A DNA stretch of 64,000 nucleotides from Acinetobacter johnsonii CIP 64.6. Its GTDB lineage: Bacteria > Pseudomonadota > Gammaproteobacteria > Pseudomonadales > Moraxellaceae. Below the pieces are notes generated by a model. It did no database searches. It saw nothing but the letters and a program-made list of their open reading frames with translations, and was not told where the DNA came from. How positions within the stretch are numbered: the stretch's first letter is position 1; each line of letters starts with the position of its first letter. Location: NCBI RefSeq assembly GCF_000368045.1, contig NZ_KB849230.1, positions 317,892-381,891 on the forward strand. The letters run 5' to 3'. The position numbers and the translations under genes were made by a program. Positions 27,228 through 36,468 of the stretch are shown here, piece by piece.

Positions 27228-27335
27228 AAAAAACCTCTTAAAACTGTTCTTACGAATGTTTCTTGCGTGATCTCGTCCTTGATATCTACCGAAAGAAGCG
27301 CATAAGATTAAGACATTAACATGAAGGAAATATGT

Positions 27336-27776
27336 ATGTCCGAACCAGTGAATCTCTTTCAACAAACCAGAAAACACATAAAAACAGGAAACTTAACGTT
27401 TCTCTCAAAGCAAGTGACTGCATGGCAGAAACTTACAAAACTGATTCAACCTATCCTACCGCAACCAGAGCAGTGGCAGGTTGTTTGTTATCAATATGGT
27501 ATTTTGACGATTACCGGCGAAAATCAAGCGATGATTAGTCAACTTGGTTACCTTCAAAAACAATATATTGCACAACTGTCGGAACTTGATGAGTTTAAAG
27601 ACCTACAAAAACTCCAAGTTCGTTTGAGAATCCCCTCTCAAACACCCGCAAAGATACAATCTATTTCAAGATCGTTAAGCACAGAAACTCAAGACTTAAT
27701 TCGAGATGCTGCTGACTTTGTGAGCGACCCTAAGCTTAGCCAAGCAATGCGCCGTTTGGCAAGCAAAAAAAAGTAA
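27336..27776 (+). CDS. dciA: DUF721 protein, DciA-type helicase loader
   Basis: A 146-residue DUF721 (DciA) protein. DciA loads the replicative helicase DnaB in bacteria that lack DnaC/DnaI, which includes Acinetobacter and Pseudomonas. The globular KH-like region spans about residues 1-105 (LFQQTRKHIK...VTAWQKL...QLGYLQKQYIAQL), followed by a basic C-terminal tail ending in SKKK. The start at 27336 (MSEPVNLF) is preferred because AAGGAA lies upstream; the ATG at 27321 lacks one. It is divergent from the peptidase and convergent with lpxC. Confidence 0.82.
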   Translation: MSEPVNLFQQTRKHIKTGNLTFLSKQVTAWQKLTKLIQPILPQPEQWQVVCYQYGILTITGENQAMISQLGYLQKQYIAQLSELDEFKDLQKLQVRLRIPSQTPAKIQSISRSLSTETQDLIRDAADFVSDPKLSQAMRRLASKKK

Positions 27777-27873
27777 CCTCGTCGCGACTAGCTTCAGAAT
27801 TGCATTTTTAAAATGATAAATTCATCACATTTATACCTGTTACAATATAACATCACATAATAAAGACAATGAC

Positions 27874-28776
27874 TTAAGTCACACTCACATAAGGAATTGG
27901 ACACTGATCTTCGTCATCAAATGTTACAATTTCATAGCTGCTTGGATCACTTTGGACATTGCGCAATAATTGATTATTCAAAGCATGCCCAGACTTATAT
28001 CCATCAAATTTGGCAATAATTTGGTGCCCGAGCAAGTAAAGATCACCCACCGCATCTAATATTTTGTGACGAACAAATTCATCTGAGAAGCGTAAACCTT
28101 CTTCATTCACCACACCGGTTTCATCGACGCCAATGGCATTGTCTAAACTTGCCCCCAAAGCGAGATTATTGGCTTTGAGATAGTCCAAATCTTTCATAAA
28201 ACCAAAAGTACGGGCTTCGCTGACTTCATAAACAAAGGTTTCGGTTGAAAAATCGATAGTGGCAGACTGATATTCTTTCTTAAAAGCAGGATGATCGAAG
28301 TCAATGGTGAAATTGAGTTGAAAACCTTCATGCGGGCGGAAAATGGCGCGTTTGTCGTCAATGAGAGCTTCAACAGGTTTGAGTATTTTTATAAATTTTT
28401 TAGGGGCATCCAGTTCTTTGAGGCCACCTTGCATGAGCAAGTAAATAAACGGACCTGCACTGCCATCCATAATTGGGACTTCAGAGGCAGACACCTCAAT
28501 GATCAAGTTATCAATACCTAGACCTGCAATTGCACTCATGACATGTTCAATGGTACCGACTTTGGCATCTTCTTGAACCAAGTTTGAACACATGAAGGCT
28601 TCTTGGATCAACATCGCATTTGCACGAATGTCGACGGGTGGATTGAGATCGATACGACGAAACACAATTCCTCCGTCCGCATGATGTGGTACAAAGTTAA
28701 TTAAGACTTTTTGACCACTATGCAAACCAATGCCGCTTGCTTTAACGACACGTTGTAGAGTTCTTTGTTTCAACAT
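27874..28776 (-). CDS. lpxC: UDP-3-O-acyl-N-acetylglucosamine deacetylase
   Basis: LpxC is the zinc deacetylase that commits UDP-3-O-acyl-GlcNAc to lipid A synthesis. The 300-residue length is typical. It begins MLKQRTLQRVVKASGIGLHSG, with zinc ligands in GTIEHVMSAIAG (His79 region) and in HKILDAVGDLYLLGHQI (His and Asp), and the catalytic histidine near YKSGHALNN. It closes the dcw-type cluster after ftsZ, but a terminator (28840-28864) separates it, so it probably has its own promoter. Confidence 0.96.
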   Translation of the reverse strand: MLKQRTLQRVVKASGIGLHSGQKVLINFVPHHADGGIVFRRIDLNPPVDIRANAMLIQEAFMCSNLVQEDAKVGTIEHVMSAIAGLGIDNLIIEVSASEVPIMDGSAGPFIYLLMQGGLKELDAPKKFIKILKPVEALIDDKRAIFRPHEGFQLNFTIDFDHPAFKKEYQSATIDFSTETFVYEVSEARTFGFMKDLDYLKANNLALGASLDNAIGVDETGVVNEEGLRFSDEFVRHKILDAVGDLYLLGHQIIAKFDGYKSGHALNNQLLRNVQSDPSSYEIVTFDDEDQCPIPYVSVT

Positions 28777-28839
28777 GTTTCATATCATCTCACCACTAAA
28801 CCGCTATACGTTAGCATATTTAGCCATTGATAAAAAACA

Positions 28840-28864
28840 AAAAGGTAGTCAGAGACTACCTTTT
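28840..28864 (-). terminator. ftsZ terminator
   Basis: AAAAGGTAGTC (28840-28850) / GACTACCTTTT (28854-28864). The minus-strand transcript ends in TTTTTGTTTTTT. It lies between ftsZ and lpxC. Confidence 0.88.
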
Positions 28865-28899
28865 CTTCATCACATGTGGCTTAAGCACATAGACAAATA

Positions 28900-30096
28900 C
28901 TACTTACGTTGTTGATTTTTCAAGTAATCTTGAATACTCATTGGTGTTGGACGTGCAGCACTCACTGTCGATGCAGAACTCGCTGCAGCAGCCACGTCTT
29001 GGTTCTGACGCTGGATTGCAGGCACATCATCATCTTCAACAACCGCTTGCGTTGCATGCCCATGTTGTGCTACCTGCACATGTGCATTTGGACGCTTCAC
29101 TGGCTCAGCAGAATCTGCTGAATTTCGAGTTAAACCTGTTGCAATGACAGTGACACTGATTTCATCACGCGCATCTGGATCAAATACGGTTCCATAGAAG
29201 ACTTGGCCTTCGTCTAGATCGACAATTTGGTTCACAACATCAGTAATTTCTTCAATTTCGCCAAACGTGACGTCATCACCACCCGTCACATTAATCAGAA
29301 TCCCTTTGGCATTCATAATGGTGACATTATCTAGTAATGGACTACGGATCGCTTGTTCGGCTGCTTGACGTGCACGGTTTTCACCACGACCTAAACCCGC
29401 ACCCATCATGGCATAACCACGTGTGCTCATCGCAGTTTTCAAGTCAGCAAAGTCAAGGTTAATATGACCTGGGCGTACCACCAAATCAAAGATACTACGG
29501 ACCGCATTTAATAAGACATCATCCGCTTTTTTGTAGGCATCTTTCATTGAGATGTCACGGAAAACTTTTAACAAACGTTGGTTTGGAATGATGATTAAAG
29601 AATCTACATGCGCTTCTAATGCTTCAATGCCTTGCTCAGCAGACTGAAGACGACGTTTACCTTCAAAGTTAAACGGTGTCGTTACCACGCCTACGGTTAA
29701 AATACCCATTTCTTTGGCAATTTCAGCAACCACTGGCGCAGCACCTGTACCTGTACCACCGCCCATACCAGCAGTGACAAACACCATGTCAGTGCCTTCA
29801 AGGTGTTGACGAATCAAGTCACGACTTTCTTCAGCCGCTGCTTGACCGACATTTGGATTGGCGCCCGCACCCAAGCCACGGGTACTTTGCTCACCCAACT
29901 GGATCTTGAATTGTGCATTCATACGGTCTAGCGCTTGCTTGTCCGTATTGGCACATACAAATTTTACACCTTGAATATCTGACTCAAGCATGTGTTGTAC
30001 GGCGTTACCACCTGCACCACCAACACCAAACACAGTAAAACGGGCTTGACCGTTGCTATCGGTTTGATCATCTTCTAAAAATTCAAATGAGGCCAT
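28900..30096 (-). CDS. ftsZ: Cell division protein FtsZ
   Basis: Tubulin-like GTPase that forms the Z-ring. The 398-residue protein has the N-terminal G-box GGAGGNAV, the tubulin signature GMGGGTGTGAAPV near residue 105, the T7 catalytic loop region NLDFADLKTAMS, and a variable Ala/Val/Gln-rich linker. The extreme C-terminal peptide PMSIQDYLKNQQRK is the docking site for FtsA and ZipA in the family. It is preceded by a 160-base gap after ftsA that may carry a promoter. Confidence 0.98.
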   Translation of the reverse strand: MASFEFLEDDQTDSNGQARFTVFGVGGAGGNAVQHMLESDIQGVKFVCANTDKQALDRMNAQFKIQLGEQSTRGLGAGANPNVGQAAAEESRDLIRQHLEGTDMVFVTAGMGGGTGTGAAPVVAEIAKEMGILTVGVVTTPFNFEGKRRLQSAEQGIEALEAHVDSLIIIPNQRLLKVFRDISMKDAYKKADDVLLNAVRSIFDLVVRPGHINLDFADLKTAMSTRGYAMMGAGLGRGENRARQAAEQAIRSPLLDNVTIMNAKGILINVTGGDDVTFGEIEEITDVVNQIVDLDEGQVFYGTVFDPDARDEISVTVIATGLTRNSADSAEPVKRPNAHVQVAQHGHATQAVVEDDDVPAIQRQNQDVAAAASSASTVSAARPTPMSIQDYLKNQQRK

Positions 30097-30259
30097 GACC
30101 TATAGATTTCCTAATTCGTTATTGGCAGTCACTTAAGCCCGTATACTGCCTTGATCTTAATAAACAAAATTGCTTTTAAGCATGCTGTGCAAGCCATAGC
30201 TTGTCAAGTTTAAGCGATGCGTTGTACAACTTCTTAACAATATTCCAAAAAAATTCAAC

Positions 30260-31522
30260 TTAAAAAACAGATTTCAGCTTTTCATTGAGTCCAGACCAAG
30301 CACGTCCAACGCGTTTAATCAGGGACAGTTTTTCTGTATCTTCTGGTTCCACTATGGTTTCTTGTGTTTCGCTCTGACTAAACATCAATAAACCTGCGGC
30401 AGTGGCATACTGAGAGCGACGCAGTGCGGCAATATTTTGCTCATCTGCTGTCACTTGCACAGGTGGATTACCCAAATGCGCAGACACACCCAACATACGA
30501 CGAGTCAACGTCACCATCCCTTCGATTTGACTGGCATCACCAGTTAACACCACACCGTGATACAAACCATGAATCGCACCATTACGCTCTAGTTCTTGGC
30601 GAACTTGGCCTAAGATTTCTTCATAACGCGCAATCACGATTTCAGTCAGCTCAATACGACTAATCGTTTGCGGACCATCAATCCCTTGGATCTGAATCAT
30701 ATGATCCGGTTTAACCGACTTAATGTCGACACACCCATAGAGTAATTTAATTCGCTCAGCTTCTTCAGTGGTGGTTTGTAACACAGCAGCAATATCACGG
30801 GTGACATGTTCGCCACCACGCTGCAACGTATGTGTCAACGCCAAACGACCATCTAAATACACCGCAATGTTGGTGGTACCTGCACCAATATCGACTAAAC
30901 AAACGCCATACTCTTTTTCATCTTTGAGTAGGCTCGCTTCTGCCGTTGCCAGACAAGACACCACCAGTTTCTCCACCCCGATGTTCGCGCCTTTTAATGC
31001 CCGATCAAGGTTTTGCATGGTACTAATCGGTAACATCATCAACTGATAATGACCAATCATGCTGTGTGCAGACATCCGTATTGGGTTTTGTACCCACTCA
31101 GTGGAGTCATCCAGCTCAAAGCCCAGTGGAACAGCGCTGACCAAATAATGATCCGAGGTCATGTGGCTGGCTTTGGCCAACTCTAATGCACGAACCACTT
31201 CACTTGTTGTAATTGTATGGTCAGTATTTTCAACTGGCGTTCGTCCAGAGGCATAAAAGCTTTTTAACTCGGCACTTGGGATTGAGACCCACGCGGAATG
31301 AACACGGCATTCAGCCATATCTTCTGCTTCTTGCACGGCATTTTTTATCGCTGTAATGACTTTATCAAGACTTACAATTTTTCCTTTATTCATGCCTCGG
31401 TTACGAGCAGTTGCCATTCCTATCACTTGGATATTGTCTGGCGCATGTACCTTACCAATCAAAACTGAAACTTTGTGCGTCCCAATGTCAATCGCAACAA
31501 CTGAGGGAACCGCTTCATTCAT
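30260..31522 (-). CDS. ftsA: Cell division protein FtsA
   Basis: Actin-like ATPase that anchors FtsZ to the membrane and recruits later divisome proteins. The 420-residue protein shows the phosphate-1 motif VAIDIGTHKVSVLIG, the SHS2 (1C) domain in the first third, the phosphate-2 motif VDIGAGTTNIAVY, the adenosine motif VVLTGDASQIEGM, and a C-terminal amphipathic membrane-targeting helix (RVGRAWSGLNEKLKSVF). The start ATG at 31522 has a weak ribosome-binding site. It is located between ftsQ and ftsZ. Confidence 0.97.
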   Translation of the reverse strand: MNEAVPSVVAIDIGTHKVSVLIGKVHAPDNIQVIGMATARNRGMNKGKIVSLDKVITAIKNAVQEAEDMAECRVHSAWVSIPSAELKSFYASGRTPVENTDHTITTSEVVRALELAKASHMTSDHYLVSAVPLGFELDDSTEWVQNPIRMSAHSMIGHYQLMMLPISTMQNLDRALKGANIGVEKLVVSCLATAEASLLKDEKEYGVCLVDIGAGTTNIAVYLDGRLALTHTLQRGGEHVTRDIAAVLQTTTEEAERIKLLYGCVDIKSVKPDHMIQIQGIDGPQTISRIELTEIVIARYEEILGQVRQELERNGAIHGLYHGVVLTGDASQIEGMVTLTRRMLGVSAHLGNPPVQVTADEQNIAALRRSQYATAAGLLMFSQSETQETIVEPEDTEKLSLIKRVGRAWSGLNEKLKSVF

Positions 31523-31588
31523 TATTTACTACTACCATCACATGTTTGTTTAATTTATGGCTTTATGCCTCTGTTTTAAAGCCAAGTA

Positions 31589-32443
31589 TTATGGCTTTGC
31601 TGCTGCTCCACCTGCAATGCTTGTGTCATCAATCGTTACAACAAAATGACCATTTGCTATCTTTGGTGCGGCAGCACTCTTCCATTGGATGGCCAAGCCA
31701 TTCCGATAACGCAAATCAATGGCAGATACTTTGGCCCAAACTGGCTTCAAATCACTTTGAGCCAAATAACTCAAACGTTGCAGCTTACTCATGGTTTGAT
31801 CCTGATCTACGATAACACGTAAACCTGAATCGAACTGCATAAACCAAGTCATACGCTCCGTTAAATATAGTTCTTTTAAACGAAGGTTGACTGGCTGGAA
31901 TAATTGATTAATTTCATTATAACGGCGCATCATCATTTTAGACTGACTGATTGGGCCGTGTAATAAAGGCAAATTCTGATTATTTTTCGGCGTCACTTCG
32001 CTAAATACGTCACCACTGTCACTTAAGAGACGCCCCGTCCCCCAACGTGCAATTGCATGCCGTGGCATAACACGAACGCGAATCGCATTCGGCCATGCCC
32101 GCGAAACCACCACGCGATCTACCCAAGCCAGCTCTAAAGTTCGATCACGAATTTCTTCTAAATCTGAGGTGAAATAATTATGAGTAATGGCTGCTGAAAC
32201 ATGTCCCATCACCTGATTTTTTTCCGCCTCAGAACGTACGCCTACTACATCAAGTTCGGCCACACGTGCATCTGTCATGACTTGATATAAGCCATAAATA
32301 CCAACCAACAGCACCGCCACGGCAACGACCAACATCACCCAACCACCAAAGTTGGTAAGCTTTTCCTTACGCGTCGGTGGTTTATCGTGTATTGAAGTAA
32401 TCGCTGCGCGTTTACGGCGCATAGAAGCAGGTAATTGCGCCAT
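31589..32443 (-). CDS. ftsQ: Cell division protein FtsQ
   Basis: FtsQ is a bitopic inner-membrane divisome scaffold. The 284-residue protein has a basic cytoplasmic N-terminus, one membrane helix (about residues 33-55, WVMLVVAVAVLLVGIYGLY), a periplasmic POTRA domain (starting VAELDVVGVRSEAEKN) and a FtsQ beta domain with WVDRVVVSRAWPNAIRVRV. Its ATG abuts the ddl stop, so translation is coupled. The order is ddl-ftsQ-ftsA. Confidence 0.94.
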   Translation of the reverse strand: MAQLPASMRRKRAAITSIHDKPPTRKEKLTNFGGWVMLVVAVAVLLVGIYGLYQVMTDARVAELDVVGVRSEAEKNQVMGHVSAAITHNYFTSDLEEIRDRTLELAWVDRVVVSRAWPNAIRVRVMPRHAIARWGTGRLLSDSGDVFSEVTPKNNQNLPLLHGPISQSKMMMRRYNEINQLFQPVNLRLKELYLTERMTWFMQFDSGLRVIVDQDQTMSKLQRLSYLAQSDLKPVWAKVSAIDLRYRNGLAIQWKSAAAPKIANGHFVVTIDDTSIAGGAAAKP

Positions 32444-33373
32444 TTAGTGAGCCGCACCTGTCAGTGTTTGCTCTAAAATTTGGACACAAAGCGCATCAAA
32501 ACTATAACCCACTGCATTTGCTGCTTTCGGCACCAAAGAGTGACTGGTCATCCCTGGGACTGTGTTCACTTCTAATAACCAGAAATTGCCTTGCTCATCT
32601 TGCATCGCATCAATACGGCCCCAACCACTTGCACCTACCGCTTGGAATGCACGGAGGCAAAGCGCTTGCAACTTTTGCTCTTCTTCAGCGCTTAAGCCAC
32701 ACGGAATTCCGTATTCCACATCATTACGCTGATATTTCGCTTCGTAATCATAAAAAGCCACATCCGCAGGCGGTTGTAGACGAATCACAGGTAGTGGTTG
32801 ACCACTTAAAAATGAAATCGTGAATTCACGTCCGGTAATCCATTTTTCAGCCATCACCACAGCATCGTGTTGGGTCGCTTTGGCAATTGCCGCTGCCAAA
32901 TCTTCTGCTTTTTCGACTTTACTCATGCCGACACTTGAACCTTCATGTACCGGCTTGATAATCAGTGGAAGACCCAAATTCGCCACTACTTCAGCCAAAT
33001 CTGACTCTTGGCTAATGATGCGATAGGGTGCTGTCGGTAAGTCTGAACCCTGCCAAACTTGCTTGGTTTTAACTTTATCCATGCCAATAGCAGAACCCTG
33101 TACGCCTGTTCCGGTATAGGGGATGTTGAGCCACTCTAAGACCCCTTGGATTTGACCGTCTTCCCCACCGCGACCATGCAGCACAATAAACGCACGGTCA
33201 TAACCGACCAATTCCGTCACACTACGCTCTTGCGGGTCAAAAGCTTCTGCATTTACACCCGAACGAACCAATGCTTCAAGTACAGCTGCACCACTATCTA
33301 GAGAAACCTCACGCTCAGCAGACTTACCACCAAGCAACACCGCTACTTTGCCGAATTTTGAAGCATTTGACAC
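32444..33373 (-). CDS. ddl: D-alanine--D-alanine ligase
   Basis: ATP-grasp enzyme that joins two D-alanines for the peptidoglycan stem peptide. Motifs are VAVLLGGKSAEREVSL, LHGRGGEDGQIQG, KPVHEGSSVGMSKV, ATP-binding DYEAKYQRNDVEY, and the Mg2+-binding LLEVNTVPGMTSHSL. The start is a GTG at 33373, with AAGGA upstream and a family-like N-terminus VSNASKFGKVAVLL, giving 309 residues. An ATG at 33409 would add 12 residues and leave only 20 bases to murC. It is the DdlB type, within the dcw cluster. Confidence 0.95.
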   Translation of the reverse strand: MSNASKFGKVAVLLGGKSAEREVSLDSGAAVLEALVRSGVNAEAFDPQERSVTELVGYDRAFIVLHGRGGEDGQIQGVLEWLNIPYTGTGVQGSAIGMDKVKTKQVWQGSDLPTAPYRIISQESDLAEVVANLGLPLIIKPVHEGSSVGMSKVEKAEDLAAAIAKATQHDAVVMAEKWITGREFTISFLSGQPLPVIRLQPPADVAFYDYEAKYQRNDVEYGIPCGLSAEEEQKLQALCLRAFQAVGASGWGRIDAMQDEQGNFWLLEVNTVPGMTSHSLVPKAANAVGYSFDALCVQILEQTLTGAAH

Positions 33374-33429
33374 GTTGATATCCTTAAACTTTATGACTGT
33401 TTTATTCATTGAGTAATCACAAAACGTGA

Positions 33430-34878
33430 TTATTTTAAATATAAATGATTGCTTGCAAGCTCAACCGAGATAGCCCCCACATTACCTGCGCCTTGCGTCA
33501 ATAACAAGTCATCCGCTTGTAACACTTTTTTCAACGCATGCTGCAAATTACCTTCGACTGGATCGATCAAAATCGGCTCTACATCACCACGTAAACGAAT
33601 ACTACGCGCCAATGATCGGCTGTCTGCCCCCACAATCGGTTTTTCACCCGCAGGATAGACTTCGAGCAGCAACAACTGATCGACATGTGACAGTACATCC
33701 ACAAAGTCATCGAAACAGTCACGGGTACGGCTAAAACGGTGTGGCTGAAACATCATCACTAAACGGCGGTCTGGATGGCTTGCTCGTGCCGCTTTAATGG
33801 TCGCTTCAACTTCTTTTGGATGGTGACCATAGTCATCCACCAATTTCACATTACCGCCTTCAATGTCAAATTCGCCCTGTACTTGGAAACGACGACCTAC
33901 ACCGCTGAAACTTTCTAACGCACGTGCAATCGCAGCATCAGAGACACCTTCATCGGTTGCAATACCGATTGCTGCAAGCGCATTTAAAATATTATGCAAA
34001 CCCGGCAAATTAATGGTTAAACGTAAAGGCTCACGATCTTTACGTAATACGGTAAAGTGCGACTGCATGCCTTCTTGTTCAATATCCACTGCACGAATGT
34101 CATTGTCTTCGTTAAAACCATACGTGATCAATGGACGACCAATACGCGGCATGATTTCACGAATGTTGGCATCATCGCCACACACCACAGCCAAGCCGTA
34201 AAACGGTAGTTTTTGTAAGAACTGTACAAAGGTATCTTTTAGGACATCGAAGCTACCACCATAGGTGTCCATGTGGTCTGCATCAATATTGGTCACGATG
34301 GTGGCCATCGGTTGCAAATGTAGGAATGACGCATCTGATTCATCTGCTTCTGCCACGATAAAACGACTCGCGCCCAGCGCAGCATTCACACCAGTACGGT
34401 TCAGCAAACCACCAATCACATAGGTTGGATCTAGATTTTCTTCTGCCAACATACACGTGACAAGGCTAGTGGTCGTGGTTTTACCATGTGTTCCTGCAAC
34501 AGCAATCCCATGACGGTAGCGCATCAGCTCACCCAGCATTTCTGCACGGCGCACCACAGGTGTACGCGTTTCAATGGCTGCTTTGATTTCAGGGTTTTCT
34601 GCATCAATTGCAGTCGACACCACAATCACGTTTGCCCCTTGAATGTTTTCAGCCGTATGCCCGATATAGACTTTGATGCCGTTTTCTTCAAGCTGAGCCG
34701 TGGTTTTTGATGCTTTGATATCTGAACCTGAGACTTTGTAGCCTTGGTTCTTGAGCACTTCAGCAATACCACACATACCCGCACCACCAATCCCAATAAA
34801 ATGGATGTGCTTAATACGGCGCATTTCTGGCACTTTAATTAACTTTTTTGCTTGATCAGCAGGCGTAGATGGCGACAT
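33430..34878 (-). CDS. murC: UDP-N-acetylmuramate--L-alanine ligase
   Basis: MurC adds L-alanine to UDP-MurNAc, the first peptide step of peptidoglycan synthesis in the cytoplasm. The 482-residue protein shows the N-terminal UDP-binding HFIGIGGAGMCGIAEVL, the ATP P-loop VAGTHGKTTTTSLV, the central EADESDASFLHL and NIDADHMDTYGG, and the C-terminal DDYGHHPKEV and FQPHRFSRTRD. The start ATG at 34878 lies 12 bases after murG. Confidence 0.97.
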   Translation of the reverse strand: MSPSTPADQAKKLIKVPEMRRIKHIHFIGIGGAGMCGIAEVLKNQGYKVSGSDIKASKTTAQLEENGIKVYIGHTAENIQGANVIVVSTAIDAENPEIKAAIETRTPVVRRAEMLGELMRYRHGIAVAGTHGKTTTTSLVTCMLAEENLDPTYVIGGLLNRTGVNAALGASRFIVAEADESDASFLHLQPMATIVTNIDADHMDTYGGSFDVLKDTFVQFLQKLPFYGLAVVCGDDANIREIMPRIGRPLITYGFNEDNDIRAVDIEQEGMQSHFTVLRKDREPLRLTINLPGLHNILNALAAIGIATDEGVSDAAIARALESFSGVGRRFQVQGEFDIEGGNVKLVDDYGHHPKEVEATIKAARASHPDRRLVMMFQPHRFSRTRDCFDDFVDVLSHVDQLLLLEVYPAGEKPIVGADSRSLARSIRLRGDVEPILIDPVEGNLQHALKKVLQADDLLLTQGAGNVGAISVELASNHLYLK

Positions 34879-34890
34879 AAAATACTCGGT

Positions 34891-35988
34891 TTACAATGCT
34901 TGAATTAAACGAACCACATGTTGGGTTGCATCGGGTTGTGCTTGCTGACGTGCTTTCACTGCCATTTCAGACAATAACTGACGGTTCATCAAGGGTAATA
35001 ATAGTTCTTTTAAACTCTCGGGCGTCATGCTTGCTTGCGGGCAAATTTTGGCTGCACCGATATTGGCTAAAAACTTTGCATTGGCCGTTTGGTGATCATC
35101 TACTGCACTTGGCAGTGGAACAAACACCGCAGCCACACCCGCAGTCTCAATCTCGGTCACGGTTAACGCCCCAGCACGGCAAATAATTAAATCGGCATCG
35201 CTATAGGCTTGGGCCATATTTTCAATAAAAGGGCGGACTTCAACCTGAAGCTGTTCAGGGGCATCGGCATAACGCGCTTGGGTCGCCTCTGCATGGTTTT
35301 GACCACATTGATGATAAACGCTTAACGGCACATTCAATTGCTTCAATGCTTCAGGAACACGCTCATTTAACGCTTGTGCACCTAATGAACCACCCACAAT
35401 TAAGACCCGAAGTGGCAGACCTGCTTTTTCACGTTCTTGATAACGCCAAGACGGATTTAAAATTTCCGTAATCTCTTTGCGGACGGGATTACCCGTGGTC
35501 ACAATTTTATCTTGTGTCGCAAAGGTGTTTGGAAAAGCCTGACACACTGTTTTGGCAATACGTGATAACTGCGTATTGGTAAATCCAGCAATGGCATTCT
35601 GCTCATGAATAATGACAGGAATACCCAGTGCGCGCGCAGCCAATCCACCTGGCCCAGCGACATAACCCCCAAAGCCCGCGACGGCATCGACTTTGAGCTG
35701 CTTCATGTAACGCATTGCACTTAAAGTGGCTTTTAAAATTTTAAAGGGTGCCAATACTTTGCGGACTAAGCCATTGCCGCGCACACCTTGAATATCAATT
35801 TGATAAATTGGGATATCATGATTTTTAAGCAGGCGATTTTCCATACCTGTAGGCGTAGCAAGCCACGAGACTTGACAGCCTTGTTGCTGTAATTCCTTAG
35901 CCACAGCAAGTGCTGGAAAAACATGTCCGCCCGTTCCGGCAGCCATCATCATTACATGTTTCGGCTTTGTTTGTGTTGCTTCGGTCAC
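34891..35988 (-). CDS. murG: UDP-N-acetylglucosamine--undecaprenyl N-acetylmuramyl-pentapeptide transferase
   Basis: MurG is the peripheral membrane glycosyltransferase that converts lipid I to lipid II. The 365-residue protein has the GTGGHVFPALAVA loop, the AGFGGYVAGPGG loop, HEQNAIAGFTN, GGSLGAQALNE and the UDP-GlcNAc site CRAGALTVTEIETAG. The start appears to be a GTG at 35988. It is first gene of this cluster: ftsW, which precedes murG in many dcw clusters, is absent, and a 480-base gap lies upstream. Confidence 0.97.
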   Translation of the reverse strand: MTEATQTKPKHVMMMAAGTGGHVFPALAVAKELQQQGCQVSWLATPTGMENRLLKNHDIPIYQIDIQGVRGNGLVRKVLAPFKILKATLSAMRYMKQLKVDAVAGFGGYVAGPGGLAARALGIPVIIHEQNAIAGFTNTQLSRIAKTVCQAFPNTFATQDKIVTTGNPVRKEITEILNPSWRYQEREKAGLPLRVLIVGGSLGAQALNERVPEALKQLNVPLSVYHQCGQNHAEATQARYADAPEQLQVEVRPFIENMAQAYSDADLIICRAGALTVTEIETAGVAAVFVPLPSAVDDHQTANAKFLANIGAAKICPQASMTPESLKELLLPLMNRQLLSEMAVKARQQAQPDATQHVVRLIQAL

Positions 35989-36434
35989 AGTCTAATTCTT
36001 CAATTCTAAAAATATGGAAACAAAATTCAATTTTAAGCGATCAATTGTAATCACAAACGCATAGCCGCGAAAGATTATTTACTTTTTTTCAACAGGCATT
36101 TGATTGTTTTTTTCTACTGATTTTCAAGTTTAAACTAGATTTGTTATCAGATGTGCATTTTTACTCAAACTACAGCACACAATCAGGCTCAACAGTGCAA
36201 TTGGAGATATTTAAAAATAAAACAATGAAGCTGATTTGAATCAAATATTTAACATCATTCTAAAGTGTAATTCACTTCATTTTAGCGGCTAGAAATACAA
36301 TCTGAGTGCATACATTTGAACAGAATGAAAATTAGTGGTGTCTAGCAACATAATCCGCTTTATTTTCAACCAAATTGATACACTTTGCAGCAAAGTACAG
36401 CTCTATTTCAAAACCGACCACAACCATGAAAGAA
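35989..36434. other. Intergenic region upstream of murG
   Basis: About 450 bases of AT-rich sequence with no open frame that looks coding on either strand. It should hold the promoter of the murG-murC-ddl-ftsQ-ftsA-ftsZ run. I see no RNA-like structure apart from the gshB terminator at its right end. Confidence 0.55.
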
Positions 36435-36460
36435 AAAAGGAACCATTTCAGGTTCCTTTT
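36435..36460 (-). terminator. gshB terminator
   Basis: AAAAGGAACC (36435-36444) / GGTTCCTTTT (36451-36460) with a 6-nt loop and a minus-strand T-tract, eight bases after the gshB stop. Confidence 0.9.
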
Positions 36461-36468
36461 CTGTCGTT

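Noticed and set aside
27227..27377. N-terminal extension of the M23 peptidase
   Set aside because: The signal peptide starts at 27227 with a proper ribosome-binding site; the extension would bury it inside the protein and overlap the dciA start region.
31411..31815. 134-codon plus-strand frame opposite ftsA/ftsQ
   Set aside because: It overlaps two essential, well-conserved genes and has unusual His/Leu-rich composition.
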